From: Pseudomonadota bacterium
GTDB lineage: Bacteria > Desulfobacterota > Binatia > UBA9968
Reading direction: 5' to 3'
Assembly: GCA_021324155.1 (NCBI GenBank)
Contig: JAJPJQ010000013.1
Span: 62,001-126,000, forward strand
Length of the DNA stretch: 64,000 nucleotides
The position numbers and the translations under genes were made by a program. Below the pieces are notes generated by a model that was not told where the DNA came from, made no database searches, and worked only from the letters and a program-made list of their open reading frames with translations. Positions 43,201 through 52,299 of this stretch are shown in pieces (the stretch's first letter is position 1; each line of letters starts with the position of its first letter).

Positions 43201-43566
43201 ACGGCGGAGCGCGTCGATCGCACGCCGATTCAACTGCGCTTTGGAGAGACGGTAGCGCTCCATGAGCGAGCGGACCTCGTCTTGCGTCTCCTCCGAGCTT
43301 TCCGACGCACTGTCGAGCCGCGCGTCGACGCAGGCCTCCAGGCGCTCGCGCAGCCTAAGCCTTATCTCAGCGGCGGCTTTGTTCGTGAAGGTAAGCGCGA
43401 CCACCTCGGTCAGCTTAATCTCCGGCTCGCGCATGAGGAGATGCATCAGCCGCTCGACGAGCAGGCGCGTCTTTCCGGTGCCGGCCCCGGCGGTGACGAC
43501 CACGTTACGGTCGAAGGTCGTCGCCGCGCGCTCGCGATCGGCCGCGTCCGATAGTATCGAGATCAT
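40192..43566 (-). CDS. addA: AddA-like double-strand-break repair helicase/nuclease
   Basis: A 1124-aa UvrD-type helicase with a C-terminal RecB-family nuclease. Walker A VVTAGAGTGKTRLLVERLMH near the N-terminus, motif II IDEFQDTD, motif III VVGDPKQSIYAFRRAD, motif VI VLYVAMTRAREHL. Nuclease PD-(D/E)xK motif: MEGIIDLLYEKDGKIFIADYK, with Q in the following YHHQVAIY helix. It acts with AddB to process double-strand ends for RecA. The start at 43564-43566 overlaps the addB stop (ATGA); an ATG at 43572 is an alternative. Confidence 0.9.
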   Translation of the reverse strand: MISILSDAADRERAATTFDRNVVVTAGAGTGKTRLLVERLMHLLMREPEIKLTEVVALTFTNKAAAEIRLRLRERLEACVDARLDSASESSEETQDEVRSLMERYRLSKAQLNRRAIDALRRLERSEIGTIHSFAATLLRLYPMQSGVDPQFVEDDGRRFDLLFDELWAVWLDEELSRRSTQPELWKRTLRKVDLREIRQLAHSLCSESVDLSRITGAADGAATAVLDWLKTVERNASALLERHPENRSNEKQLRGAGDVLQTFLRAGASGLAEIKAEEVFAGSFNRNLKGWNEEDADTAQQIIRTAKALLQVNDDFARAVVALLLPFAERFRKAYAAAGFVSFDGLLTRARSLVRDHPQVREQLKRRFKAILIDEFQDTDPVQYEILLYLAEEAGRSATIWKDVRLERGKIFVVGDPKQSIYAFRRADIEAYLDVVEKMIKAQDGIECRLTTNFRSHAKILDVVNGVFERLMQPKEGLQPPYVAIAPAPEDPTDGAPFRKVAIRKVSGGAEKTDNDRARRLEAENLARWLDEEVLGKAEIIDAGEPRLVRSGDVALLFRKLTDIHYYIEPLRRRGLRYVVEGERHFYAVQEVIDTVNLLRAVDNPHDKLALVGVLRSPLGGLTDAEIYELNRRRLLDYTVAVDLLTPENVRELYAILARLNREVRGLPVGEAVARVFESAPVRLLAAAAFHGEQAVANLEKLRLQAEIMGREALSSFKSVIARLESRVLRVDEEAESALAEENLDAIRLLSIHKSKGLEFPVVVLAGSHSVPNQGGERDSCVLQDWSTGMAGFRVGRWWSLPAVFIAEKARRREREEQKRVLYVAMTRAREHLTISCAAVDRPSRASYLGLLGETVGDEVRSAQSRIIRAGAGEMHLQAVEESLQPPMRRRTPVEDAGPAIDWPAYASTWSARAEQMNAARERLLFLSPTLLKQREAEMTEAVVEKERLALAELPLRIGELAHRFLEYWDFGRPLAEFESEIAPFLDRWLAGKWKTNRVEIESEMRDILGAFFPSTAYRELAAARILGREVPLLLEWDDAAVMEGIIDLLYEKDGKIFIADYKSDRVERDEVIEAVSRYHHQVAIYSEAVRRTLGKDVAGFKLIFLRLGESVEALPSSHRRGA

Positions 43567-46500
43567 GGGCATGGCAAAGCGCCGGTTTTCTTCACCGCGA
43601 TATGAGCGATGCGCGTCGCATCGACCTCGGCGCGCCAGAGGGTCGGCAGATGTTGCTTGCGGCAGACTTCGGAAACTTGACAATACCGACAGTGATCGCC
43701 GGGCAGGATGAAGAAGTTGCCGCGCCGCATGGATTCGGCAAGGAATGCGAGATTGGCTTTGAGCGCGCCGCCGCTTTCGCCGTCGCAGACGTCGCCGGCG
43801 ATCGATTCCAGCGCCAGCGGCCCGTCATCCCAAGCCGGCGCGAGAAAATAGAATGCCACATCGATAGAAGCTTCCGGATGATGAAACTGCGCTGCGGCCT
43901 TCTTGCCCAACAGCGCGTAAAACGGCGGCTGAAGCCGCTGGGCGCGAAGCGCCGAACGCACGAGGTCGTTATCGGCAGCGCTGCGCGCGCGCTGCAATTT
44001 AAGCTTGTAGTCGACGATCCGTATGCGGTCCGCGTTGCGATCGTAATCGATGCGATCCATGCGTCCGTGCAGCAAGGCGCCGTTAAGCGGCGGGGGCCAG
44101 TCTTCCGGCAGCTTCACCTCCGCCGGGTGTTCGGTCGCGAGCGGGCGGTATCCAGAGGCTTCGAGATCGGCGAGGTCGCGATTCACGACTTCGACGAGCA
44201 GCGTCTCGATCTGTTCTTTCAAAATTTCCCACGCCAAGAGATAGCCGACGGCATTGTCCCGCTCGAAAGCGAGGAACGCTTTGCGCGCCGCCGCCCGGAG
44301 CAGCGCTTGCTTGTCGGGGCGACGCCGCGAAGACGCGGCTTCAAAATAATCCGCTTCGATTAATTCTTGATAGAACGAGGCAAGGACCTCGTGGACAATG
44401 AGACCCATCTCCGCCGCCGCGGGACCCTCGAAATCCTCCGGCCGCTCCAGCCGTTCGAGAGCGAGAAGGTTATGCGCGAAAAACTGGAAGGGACAGCGCG
44501 CGTACGCTTCCAACGACGTCGGAGAAAGACCTCCGGCCGCGGCGCGCGCCCAATACGAGCCGGCGGATTTTACAATGCCGTCGTATTCTCCCAAAGCGGC
44601 GGAGAACTCCTCGAGGCGGTCGAGCGCGTCACGTCCGCGCGTGTAAAGCGAGGGCGCCGGCAGGCACAGATCGATGAGCGGTTTGGGATCGTTTCCCGTG
44701 AGGGTAAGCCGTACCGCGAGCTCTTCCGGCGGTACCAGCTCGAACCGGTCGAAGGGACCGACGCCGGCCTTGTCTACGTCGCTCCGCGGCACATCGATAT
44801 ATTCAATTGATCGATCGGCGGCCGCGCGGCAAAGCTCCTCGACGTACCACGACGCCGCGAGCGGACGGCCGTCGCCGTCGTTGCGCGCGTGCAGAGCATA
44901 GAGCCGCTCCTTCGCCGAACCGACGAGCAGCGTGAACAGAAGCCGCTCTTCGTCGAAGCCGCCGAGCTTGGTCGCCACTTTGTAGCCGAGAACCGTTTCG
45001 AAAAGCTCGCGCTCGCGGTCGCGGAGGAATGCGTCTTCGCGAATCGTCCGCGGGAACATCCCTTCGTTCAGTCCCACGACAAAGACAGCGCGGAACGAAC
45101 TCCCGCGTGCGGCCATCGCGTCGAGCACTACGACGCTGCGCGAGTTTGTCTGCGCTTGCCGGAGCGATCCGCGTTCGAGCCGGCGCTGGTAGGTTGCGAG
45201 AAAATGCGCCAGCGGAACTTTCTCGCAGACCGCATCGAGCGCCGACAACCGCTGCAGCGTGTCGTCAACCGCTTCCAAGGCGGCGGCGGACCTTTCGTCC
45301 GGAGCCAGCCATTTCTTCTGCAGCGCGCCCCAAACATTCGCATAGCGGCTCCAGCTCGCTTCCCGCGGCACCGATTCGAAATCCGCGTGCAGCGACGAGA
45401 AAATGCGCCACAGCATGCGGACCTGAGCCGCGGGTATGATGATTTCGCGCCGGCGCGGGTTGTCGTCGTCTTCGGCGCGCGCGATGCCGCGGCCGAGGTA
45501 TTTTTCCAGCCGGCTCCACTCGTCGGCGCCTTTGCCGATGCCGAGCAGCCGGCTGGCGAGATCCCACAGATCCGGCCGTCCGTCGTCCTCGATCCCGGCG
45601 GCTCGGCAGTTGAAAAAAGGCGAGTCGAAGAGGTCGATGACGTGCGCGCGAACGTAGCTCTTGAGCGGTAGATTCAAGAGCAGGACCGCCGCCTTCGCCA
45701 GCGGGTGCTCGGCCAGCGGCGGTTCCGCGGAAGTCGTGAAAGGTATTCGATGGCGGATGAAAATCTCCTGCATCCACGGGCGATACGGCTCTAGCGAGCG
45801 GGCGGCGATGCCGATCTCGTCGAAGGCGTAACCCTCCTCATCGACGAGACGCAATATCTCTTTCGCCGCCGTATCGATCTCTTCGCGCGCGCCGAAGCAG
45901 GAAAACACCTTTATCGACGCATGCTTCTCGTTCAGCTGCCGTATGCCGGGCGATTCTTCCGCGAAGAGCGGCAGCAGTGAAAGATGTGTGCCGTTATTCG
46001 GAGATGTCACGAGATTTCGCGGTATGTCAGTGCCAGCAAGGCCGTGGACGTAGCGCTCGTAAAATCGCGCCGCAAAGGTCCACGCCGGATGCTTCGATTC
46101 GCTCAGCAGCGGGAAGAAAGTCGTCACGGAATACCGGCGCGCGACTGCAAGAAAAACATCGAGCTGAATCTGAGTCAGATCGTAGAACCCGTAATAAAGA
46201 ATGCGCCCGAACGTCCGGAGATAAGTCGATGTCGCGACTTGCTCGAGCGCCAGTAAGTCCAAGTCGGCGTAATCCCGGAGATTCCAATTCTGCAAGCCGG
46301 TAAGAAACGTCTCATACACAGTCAGTAGTGCCTCGACGCTCTCTGTCGACTCCTCGAAAAGTCCGGCGCGCGCCGCTTCGAGCGCAGTCGCAGGATCGAC
46401 CGAGCCGTCCTTTAAATCGCGGATGGTCTGCCATAGAGCGCCCGCGCCGCCGGCTTTCTCTTCGAGCCCGGTGAAAGCATCCGCGCCCGGAGTCTTCATC

Positions 46501-46796
46501 CGGATCGTTTCGCGCAAGACCTCTTCCAATTGCCCGTTTTCTTGCAGCGGCGGCGGCTGCCCTCCGTACCGCTCTTCCAACAAACGCCGCGACAATTGGA
46601 AAAACGTCAGCATGTGAAGGTTGATAAAATTCAGGCGGCGCTCCCGCGAGAGGAGAATCTTCAGCCGGCGTCGCAGAGAGTTGGAGGGAACGAGGATCAA
46701 AACGGGCGCGAGCGCGTCGGCGCTCTTCAGGCGGATAATCTCTTCTACCAGAGCGTCTTCGAGGTAGGGGTGGAACGGGCCGAGTAGGATTTGCAT
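43563..46796 (-). CDS. addB: AddB-like subunit with Fe-S nuclease domain
   Basis: A 1077-aa protein. The C-terminal nuclease has HGRMDRIDYDRNADRIRIVD (with K after YK) and an iron-sulfur Cys set: one in AYARCPFQFF and three in CRYCQVSEVC, matching the AddB staple. The N-terminal helicase-like half does not show a Walker A motif at the usual place (GPFHPYLEDALVEE), so it is probably an inactive motor, as in several AddB. Motif V-like VVLDAMAARGSSFRAVFVVG is recognisable. It is the first gene of addB-addA. Confidence 0.88.
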   Translation of the reverse strand: MQILLGPFHPYLEDALVEEIIRLKSADALAPVLILVPSNSLRRRLKILLSRERRLNFINLHMLTFFQLSRRLLEERYGGQPPPLQENGQLEEVLRETIRMKTPGADAFTGLEEKAGGAGALWQTIRDLKDGSVDPATALEAARAGLFEESTESVEALLTVYETFLTGLQNWNLRDYADLDLLALEQVATSTYLRTFGRILYYGFYDLTQIQLDVFLAVARRYSVTTFFPLLSESKHPAWTFAARFYERYVHGLAGTDIPRNLVTSPNNGTHLSLLPLFAEESPGIRQLNEKHASIKVFSCFGAREEIDTAAKEILRLVDEEGYAFDEIGIAARSLEPYRPWMQEIFIRHRIPFTTSAEPPLAEHPLAKAAVLLLNLPLKSYVRAHVIDLFDSPFFNCRAAGIEDDGRPDLWDLASRLLGIGKGADEWSRLEKYLGRGIARAEDDDNPRRREIIIPAAQVRMLWRIFSSLHADFESVPREASWSRYANVWGALQKKWLAPDERSAAALEAVDDTLQRLSALDAVCEKVPLAHFLATYQRRLERGSLRQAQTNSRSVVVLDAMAARGSSFRAVFVVGLNEGMFPRTIREDAFLRDRERELFETVLGYKVATKLGGFDEERLLFTLLVGSAKERLYALHARNDGDGRPLAASWYVEELCRAAADRSIEYIDVPRSDVDKAGVGPFDRFELVPPEELAVRLTLTGNDPKPLIDLCLPAPSLYTRGRDALDRLEEFSAALGEYDGIVKSAGSYWARAAAGGLSPTSLEAYARCPFQFFAHNLLALERLERPEDFEGPAAAEMGLIVHEVLASFYQELIEADYFEAASSRRRPDKQALLRAAARKAFLAFERDNAVGYLLAWEILKEQIETLLVEVVNRDLADLEASGYRPLATEHPAEVKLPEDWPPPLNGALLHGRMDRIDYDRNADRIRIVDYKLKLQRARSAADNDLVRSALRAQRLQPPFYALLGKKAAAQFHHPEASIDVAFYFLAPAWDDGPLALESIAGDVCDGESGGALKANLAFLAESMRRGNFFILPGDHCRYCQVSEVCRKQHLPTLWRAEVDATRIAHIAVKKTGALPCP

Positions 46797-46869
46797 GAAC
46801 CTGACGAAATTACCACAATCGTTACGGCCGGCAAAGGAAGATTTCGGCGCGAGAGGAGAGATAAAATTC

Positions 46870-46898
46870 TTGCAAATCCACGGTCAAAGCTTTAAACA
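46870..46898 (+). promoter_or_regulatory. Promoter candidate for gamma-glutamyltransferase
   Basis: TTGCAA (46870-46875) and TAAACA (46893-46898) are 17 bases apart and lie about 19 bases before the ATG. The short leader carries no strong ribosome site. The 120-base spacer has nothing else recognisable. Confidence 0.35.
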
Positions 46899-46916
46899 GG
46901 TACGAGAACTTCCTGC

Positions 46917-48650
46917 ATGTTTTTCCGTCGAAAAATCCTCCGGTTGATTCTTTTTCTCTCGTTCGTTCTGTTCGCCGCCCCGGGCTCTTCCGGCGCTCAG
47001 CAGGGCGCCGTCGTCGCCGACAACGAACTGGCGGTGAGGGCCGGGACCGACATTCTGAATAAGGGCGGCAATGCCGTCGATGCCGCCGTCGCGACGGCGT
47101 TTGCCCTCGCGGTCGTCGATCAATCGGCTTCGGGGCTCGGCGGCGGCGGCTTCATGGTGATGTATCAAGCGAAAGAAAAAAAGGCGCACGCGCTCGATTT
47201 TCGCGAGACGGCTCCCGCGGCGGCGAACCGTGAGCAATATGTCAAAAACGGCAAACCCGTACCGAGCCTCAGCTTAACGGGCGCGCTCGCGGTCGCCGTG
47301 CCCGGCGAGGTCGCGGGCTTGGCGGAGGCGCAAAAGCGCTTCGGCACTATGCCGCTGCCGGCGGTCATGGCGCCGGCGATACAGCTCGCGACAGAAGGCT
47401 TTACGCCGCAGGTGCGGCTCCGTTATGCGCTCGAGCGCCAGCTGCAGAACATTCGAAAAAATCCGGAACTCGCGCGCGTCTTGTTGGCGAAAGATGAGCT
47501 ACCGTCCGAGCCGATTCGCCAGCGCGAGCTCGCGGAGAGCCTGAAGGCGATCGCCGACCAGGGCCCGAAGGTTTTCTACGAAGGGTGGATCGGACAGGCG
47601 ATCGCCGAGCGGATTAAAAAAGACGGCGGAACGCTCACGCAGGACGATTTGAAAAATTACAAACCCGTCTGGCGCGAGCCGATCATCGGCCGCTATCGCA
47701 AATGGACGGTGCTGACGATGCCGCCGCCGAGCTCCGGCGGCATCGCCGTGATCGAGTCCCTAAATGTTCTGGAGCACTACAGGCTCGGCTCGATGCCGCA
47801 CAACTCCGCCGCGTACCTTCATCTCGTCGCCGAGAGCTTGAAGCACGCGTTCGCCGACCGCGCGCAGTATCTCGGCGATCCCGACTTCGTGCAGGTTCCG
47901 ACCGCAAGGCTCACCTCGAAGGATTATGCCGATTGGGTGCGGAGTAAGATCTCGAAGGCGAAAACCTTCGCGCCGAAATATTACGGCCTCGCGGCATACA
48001 ACGCCGAGAAGGGCGGCACGACGCATTTAAGCGTCGTCGATAAGGCGGGCAATGCGGTCGCCATGACGCTCACGATCAACACCCAGTTCGGCTCGAAGAT
48101 CCTGGTCGGTGAGACTGGCATTGTGCTCAACAACGAAATGGACGATTTCGCGATCCATCCGGGCGGCGCCAACGTCTTCGGGCTTGTCGGCAATGACGCC
48201 AACTCACTGCAGCCGAAAAAACGGCCGCTCAGCAGCATGGCGCCGACGATCATTCTGGAAAACGATCGTCCCGTGCTCGTGGTCGGAGCGGCGGGCGGTC
48301 CGCGCATCATCAGCGCGACACTACAGACCATTCTCAACGTGCTCGACTTCCGCATGCCCCTCAAAAAGGCGCTCGCCGCGCCGCGCATCCATCACCAGTG
48401 GATGCCCGACGAGCTCGCCGTCGAGAGCGCGATTCCGCCGCTGACGCGAAAATCGCTCGAAAAGCTCGGTCACAAAGTTCCGGAGAAAAATTCGCTGGGC
48501 CTGGCAGAAGCGGTCGGCGTCAAGGCGGGGAAGGCTGTTGCGCAGCCGGACCCGAGAAGAGAAGAGCCGGCGGCGGTCGGCGAGCGGGGCGAGCGCTCAG
48601 CGACGCCGGTTCGTACGAACGGCGCGGAAAATAGACCAGCCCAGCGATAG
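46917..48650 (+). CDS. ggt: Gamma-glutamyltransferase
   Basis: A 577-aa periplasmic Ntn-hydrolase. A signal peptide (ILRLILFLSFVLFAAPGSSG) is followed by VVADNELAVRAGTDILNKGG and NAVDAAVATAFALAVVDQ, typical of the large subunit. The autocleavage/nucleophile Thr is at codon 368, in GGTTHLSVVDKAGNAVAMTL, and Gly-loop residues LSSMAPTI follow. It cleaves glutathione and other gamma-glutamyl compounds. A long charged C-terminal tail (after 545, EERGERSATPVR region) exceeds the usual length and overlaps the convergent small gene by 54 bases. Confidence 0.92.
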   Translation: MFFRRKILRLILFLSFVLFAAPGSSGAQQGAVVADNELAVRAGTDILNKGGNAVDAAVATAFALAVVDQSASGLGGGGFMVMYQAKEKKAHALDFRETAPAAANREQYVKNGKPVPSLSLTGALAVAVPGEVAGLAEAQKRFGTMPLPAVMAPAIQLATEGFTPQVRLRYALERQLQNIRKNPELARVLLAKDELPSEPIRQRELAESLKAIADQGPKVFYEGWIGQAIAERIKKDGGTLTQDDLKNYKPVWREPIIGRYRKWTVLTMPPPSSGGIAVIESLNVLEHYRLGSMPHNSAAYLHLVAESLKHAFADRAQYLGDPDFVQVPTARLTSKDYADWVRSKISKAKTFAPKYYGLAAYNAEKGGTTHLSVVDKAGNAVAMTLTINTQFGSKILVGETGIVLNNEMDDFAIHPGGANVFGLVGNDANSLQPKKRPLSSMAPTIILENDRPVLVVGAAGGPRIISATLQTILNVLDFRMPLKKALAAPRIHHQWMPDELAVESAIPPLTRKSLEKLGHKVPEKNSLGLAEAVGVKAGKAVAQPDPRREEPAAVGERGERSATPVRTNGAENRPAQR

Positions 48651-48878
48651 CGCTTTGCCGATCCGACGGAATTTTCCCGGACCAGCGATAATCGTCGCCG
48701 CCGGTCCGATCAGTGCGACCGGGTGCTCCTTGATCTGCTGCAGAAATCCCTTCGCGAGGCTCGCCCACCTGAGCGAGTTCGCGAGCTGCGCGTAACTCTC
48801 GGCGAGACGCTCGCGCTGACCGCCGCAGCGGATGATCAGCGTCTCGCGTCTGCGCGCCAACTGCTCGAGTTTGCTCAT
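48597..48878 (-). CDS. Small YqjK-like protein
   Basis: A 93-aa basic protein. Pattern MSKLEQLARRRETLIIRCGG, then helix ESYAQLANSLRWAS and a hydrophobic segment VALIGPAATIIAGPGKF. It resembles YqjK, which in enterobacteria follows yqjD and yqjE in one operon. Its ATG overlaps the end of the YqjE-like gene (ATGA at 48875-48878). Function unknown; linked to envelope stress or membrane association by context. Confidence 0.65.
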   Translation of the reverse strand: MSKLEQLARRRETLIIRCGGQRERLAESYAQLANSLRWASLAKGFLQQIKEHPVALIGPAATIIAGPGKFRRIGKALSLGWSIFRAVRTNRRR

Positions 48879-49276
48879 GGCTGCGACATCCTCTCGCGAT
48901 CCTTGTCGAATTCCGCTAGCGTGGCGGAGAGAAATTTCGGCATCCGGGCCATTTTATTTTTTGCCGCCAGTCCGACAACGATGCCGATCACAATGTAGAA
49001 GACCGTCACGGCGCCCAGCGCCGCCAGCCGGTGCGTATCCCAAAACAGGACGACGATAAAGAGCGTGAGTAAAATAACGCCGATGGCGAGAAAGAAGAGG
49101 GAGATAGCGCCCAACAAAAGCGTCTGTTTGAGGCGCTCCGCCTCCTCTTCGAATTCCGTGGTCGCAAGCTCGAGCCGCGTCTGCAGCAGTGCCGCAAAAT
49201 CCGACAGAACGTTTCCGAGGGACTCGAAAAAGCCCGGCTCATTGGCCGGGCCGGGATCGCTGATTTCACCGGCCAT
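48875..49276 (-). CDS. YqjE-like phage-holin-family membrane protein
   Basis: A 133-aa protein with an amphipathic N-terminal helix (FESLGNVLSDFAALLQTRLE) and two membrane segments (LLLGAISLFFLAIGVILLTL, AVTVFYIVIGIVVGLAA). It matches the DUF1469/Actinobacterial holin-like group that includes YqjE. It sits eight bases after the DUF883 gene. It probably forms an inner-membrane partner of the DUF883 protein. Confidence 0.8.
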   Translation of the reverse strand: MAGEISDPGPANEPGFFESLGNVLSDFAALLQTRLELATTEFEEEAERLKQTLLLGAISLFFLAIGVILLTLFIVVLFWDTHRLAALGAVTVFYIVIGIVVGLAAKNKMARMPKFLSATLAEFDKDRERMSQP

Positions 49277-49284
49277 GGAGCGCG

Positions 49285-49578
49285 TTATTCGCGGCGGATC
49301 AAAAGTCCGAGAATCAGCCCGACGCCGGCCGCGATGCCGACCGCGCTCCAGGGGTTTTTCTGAATGTAAGTCGATGCCGCCTCAGCCGCGTCTTTGGTGG
49401 TGTCTAAGAAGATTTCTTCCGCGTCGGCGAGCGTTTCTTTTCCTTCCCTGAGGCTCTCCTCGATGCGTTTTCTCAATGCGGCCACCTGCTCGCCGGCCTG
49501 GTTTGCGGTCGCTTTGAGAAGTTCTTCCGCGTCGCCGATGAGCGCCCTCAAGTCCGATACGAGCTTATCCGTTTCCAT
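49285..49578 (-). CDS. DUF883 (ElaB/YqjD-like) membrane-anchored protein
   Basis: A 97-aa protein with a long charged helix (VSDLRALIGDAEELLKATAN, VAALRKRIEESLREGKETL) and a C-terminal membrane anchor WSAVGIAAGVGLILGLLIRR. The ElaB/YqjD family binds ribosomes and the inner membrane in stationary phase. The ATG at 49578 has AAGGGGG eight bases upstream; the GTG at 49587 would lie on top of the ribosome site. First gene of a three-gene DUF883-YqjE-YqjK operon. Confidence 0.85.
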   Translation of the reverse strand: METDKLVSDLRALIGDAEELLKATANQAGEQVAALRKRIEESLREGKETLADAEEIFLDTTKDAAEAASTYIQKNPWSAVGIAAGVGLILGLLIRRE

Positions 49579-49655
49579 GCGCGCCACCCCCTTTTGCCTC
49601 CCTTATGATAGTGTCAGCCGACCGCACATTCAAGCTTGCCGCGCGTGAGCCAGAG

Positions 49656-49684
49656 TTGACTTCGGCTGCTTGTTTCCATATAGA
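49656..49684 (+). promoter_or_regulatory. Sigma70 promoter of the binding-protein gene
   Basis: TTGACT (49656-49661) and TATAGA (49679-49684) with a 17-base spacer, 84 bases upstream of the ATG at 49768. Matches are 5 of 6 for the -35 and 5 of 6 for the -10. A GAGGAGAG ribosome site precedes the start. Confidence 0.7.
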
Positions 49685-49767
49685 ACACTTCACCGCGATT
49701 CCCGCAGACCTCATCGTCGTGAATATTCGTGAATATCGCAGCGTATTTTTGAAGAGGAGAGAAGAAG

Positions 49768-50799
49768 ATGACGCGTTGTAGAAAAATATTCGCCGGCCTG
49801 GCTTTCGTCGCCGCGCTTGTAGCGGCGGGGGAATTATCTCAAGCGGCACAACCCGCAGACTCTACGGCGAAGCTTATCGAAGGTGCGAAGAAAGAAGGTC
49901 AGGCGGTTTGGTACACGACGACAACGTTGGACCAAAGTCAGCAAGTGGTCCAAGCGTTCGAAAAAAAATATCCGTTTGTCAAAGTCACCCTTTTTCGGAC
50001 CGGCGGCGGACCGCTGCTGAATAAGATCTTGACCGAAAGCCGCGGCGGCTTGAACGGATGGGACGTTACGGTCGGACGAGGAGAAATGGTTCTCCCGCTG
50101 ATCGATAAGAAGCTCCTCGCCACCTATATCTCGCCCGAACGCAGTGGTGTCTATCCGGACCTGATGGATAAAAGAGGCTACTGGACGGCCTGGTATGTCA
50201 ATGGCTACGTCCTCGGCTTTAATACGAAGCTCGTCAAGAAAGACGATGTTCCGAAAACTTACGAAGCGCTGCTCAATCCCAAATGGAAGGGCGGTCAGAT
50301 CTCCGTCGATACCGAAGCCTTCGGCATGCTGCAGGGATTGATCGGCGCATGGGGCAAAGAGAAGGCGGTCAATTATTTCAAGCGGCTCGCGGCGATGGAT
50401 CCCGTGCCCAAGCGCGGCAACACCGAGCGCGTTCAGCTCGCTGTCGCCGGCGAATATCCGCTCATCCTCGCCTACAACCAGACCATCGAGCGCATGACGC
50501 AGCGTAAAGCGCCGATCGACTGGGTCCCGCTCGAGCCCGTCGTCATGCAGGTGAACCCCGCCATGCTCGCCGCCAAGGCGCCGCATCCGAACGCGGGCCG
50601 GCTGTTCATGGACTTCCTCATTTCGAAAGAAGGCGGCGAAATGCTGCGCAGCTTCCAGCGCATCCCGGTCCGCAAGGACGTCGAACCCGATCCGCCGAGG
50701 CTGTTTCGTGGCTTCAAATACGTGATCGAAAGCCCTGAGGGATACAAAAACTTCGACGAGACGGTGCGTCTCTACAACAGCATCTTCAAGCTGCGATAG
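49768..50799 (+). CDS. Orphan periplasmic substrate-binding protein
   Basis: A 343-aa family 1 binding protein with a signal peptide (CRKIFAGLAFVAALVAAGEL). Mature start KLIEGAKKEGQAVWYTTTTL, then VKVTLFRTGGGPLLNKIL, DVTVGRGEMVLPL, and a family-typical LVKKDDVPKTYEALLNPKWK. No permease or ATPase gene is close. It has a good promoter. Similar proteins are found in multiple copies in related lineages. Substrate not predictable, possibly Fe(III), a polyamine or an organic anion. Confidence 0.83.
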   Translation: MTRCRKIFAGLAFVAALVAAGELSQAAQPADSTAKLIEGAKKEGQAVWYTTTTLDQSQQVVQAFEKKYPFVKVTLFRTGGGPLLNKILTESRGGLNGWDVTVGRGEMVLPLIDKKLLATYISPERSGVYPDLMDKRGYWTAWYVNGYVLGFNTKLVKKDDVPKTYEALLNPKWKGGQISVDTEAFGMLQGLIGAWGKEKAVNYFKRLAAMDPVPKRGNTERVQLAVAGEYPLILAYNQTIERMTQRKAPIDWVPLEPVVMQVNPAMLAAKAPHPNAGRLFMDFLISKEGGEMLRSFQRIPVRKDVEPDPPRLFRGFKYVIESPEGYKNFDETVRLYNSIFKLR

Positions 50800-50934
50800 G
50801 CAGGAAGCGAGCTAGGAAGCGATCAGCTGCAAAGATAGAATTCAGCAGAACTAGCGTGTTTCTTCTGACTCGCGAATACTGCCTGCTGTTTTTTTGGGTT
50901 AGCTGAGTTGCTGACGCTTCTTAGCTGACAGCTA
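50800..50934. repeat. AGCTGA-rich intergenic region between convergent genes
   Basis: The spacer between the binding protein and purA is less GC-rich than the genes and contains short direct and inverted copies of AGCTGA/TCAGCT (for example GATCAGCTGC near 50820 and TTAGCTGACAGC near 50920) plus GCTGTTTTTTTGG. It is related to the element at 9225-9282. No gene is seen; it may serve as a bidirectional terminator. Confidence 0.4.
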
Positions 50935-52242
<1,308 letters not shown>

Positions 52243-52299
52243 TCAGCCGGTTACCCGTCAGCTACAACTCCCAAAGCTGAGAACTTACTGCCGACCGGC

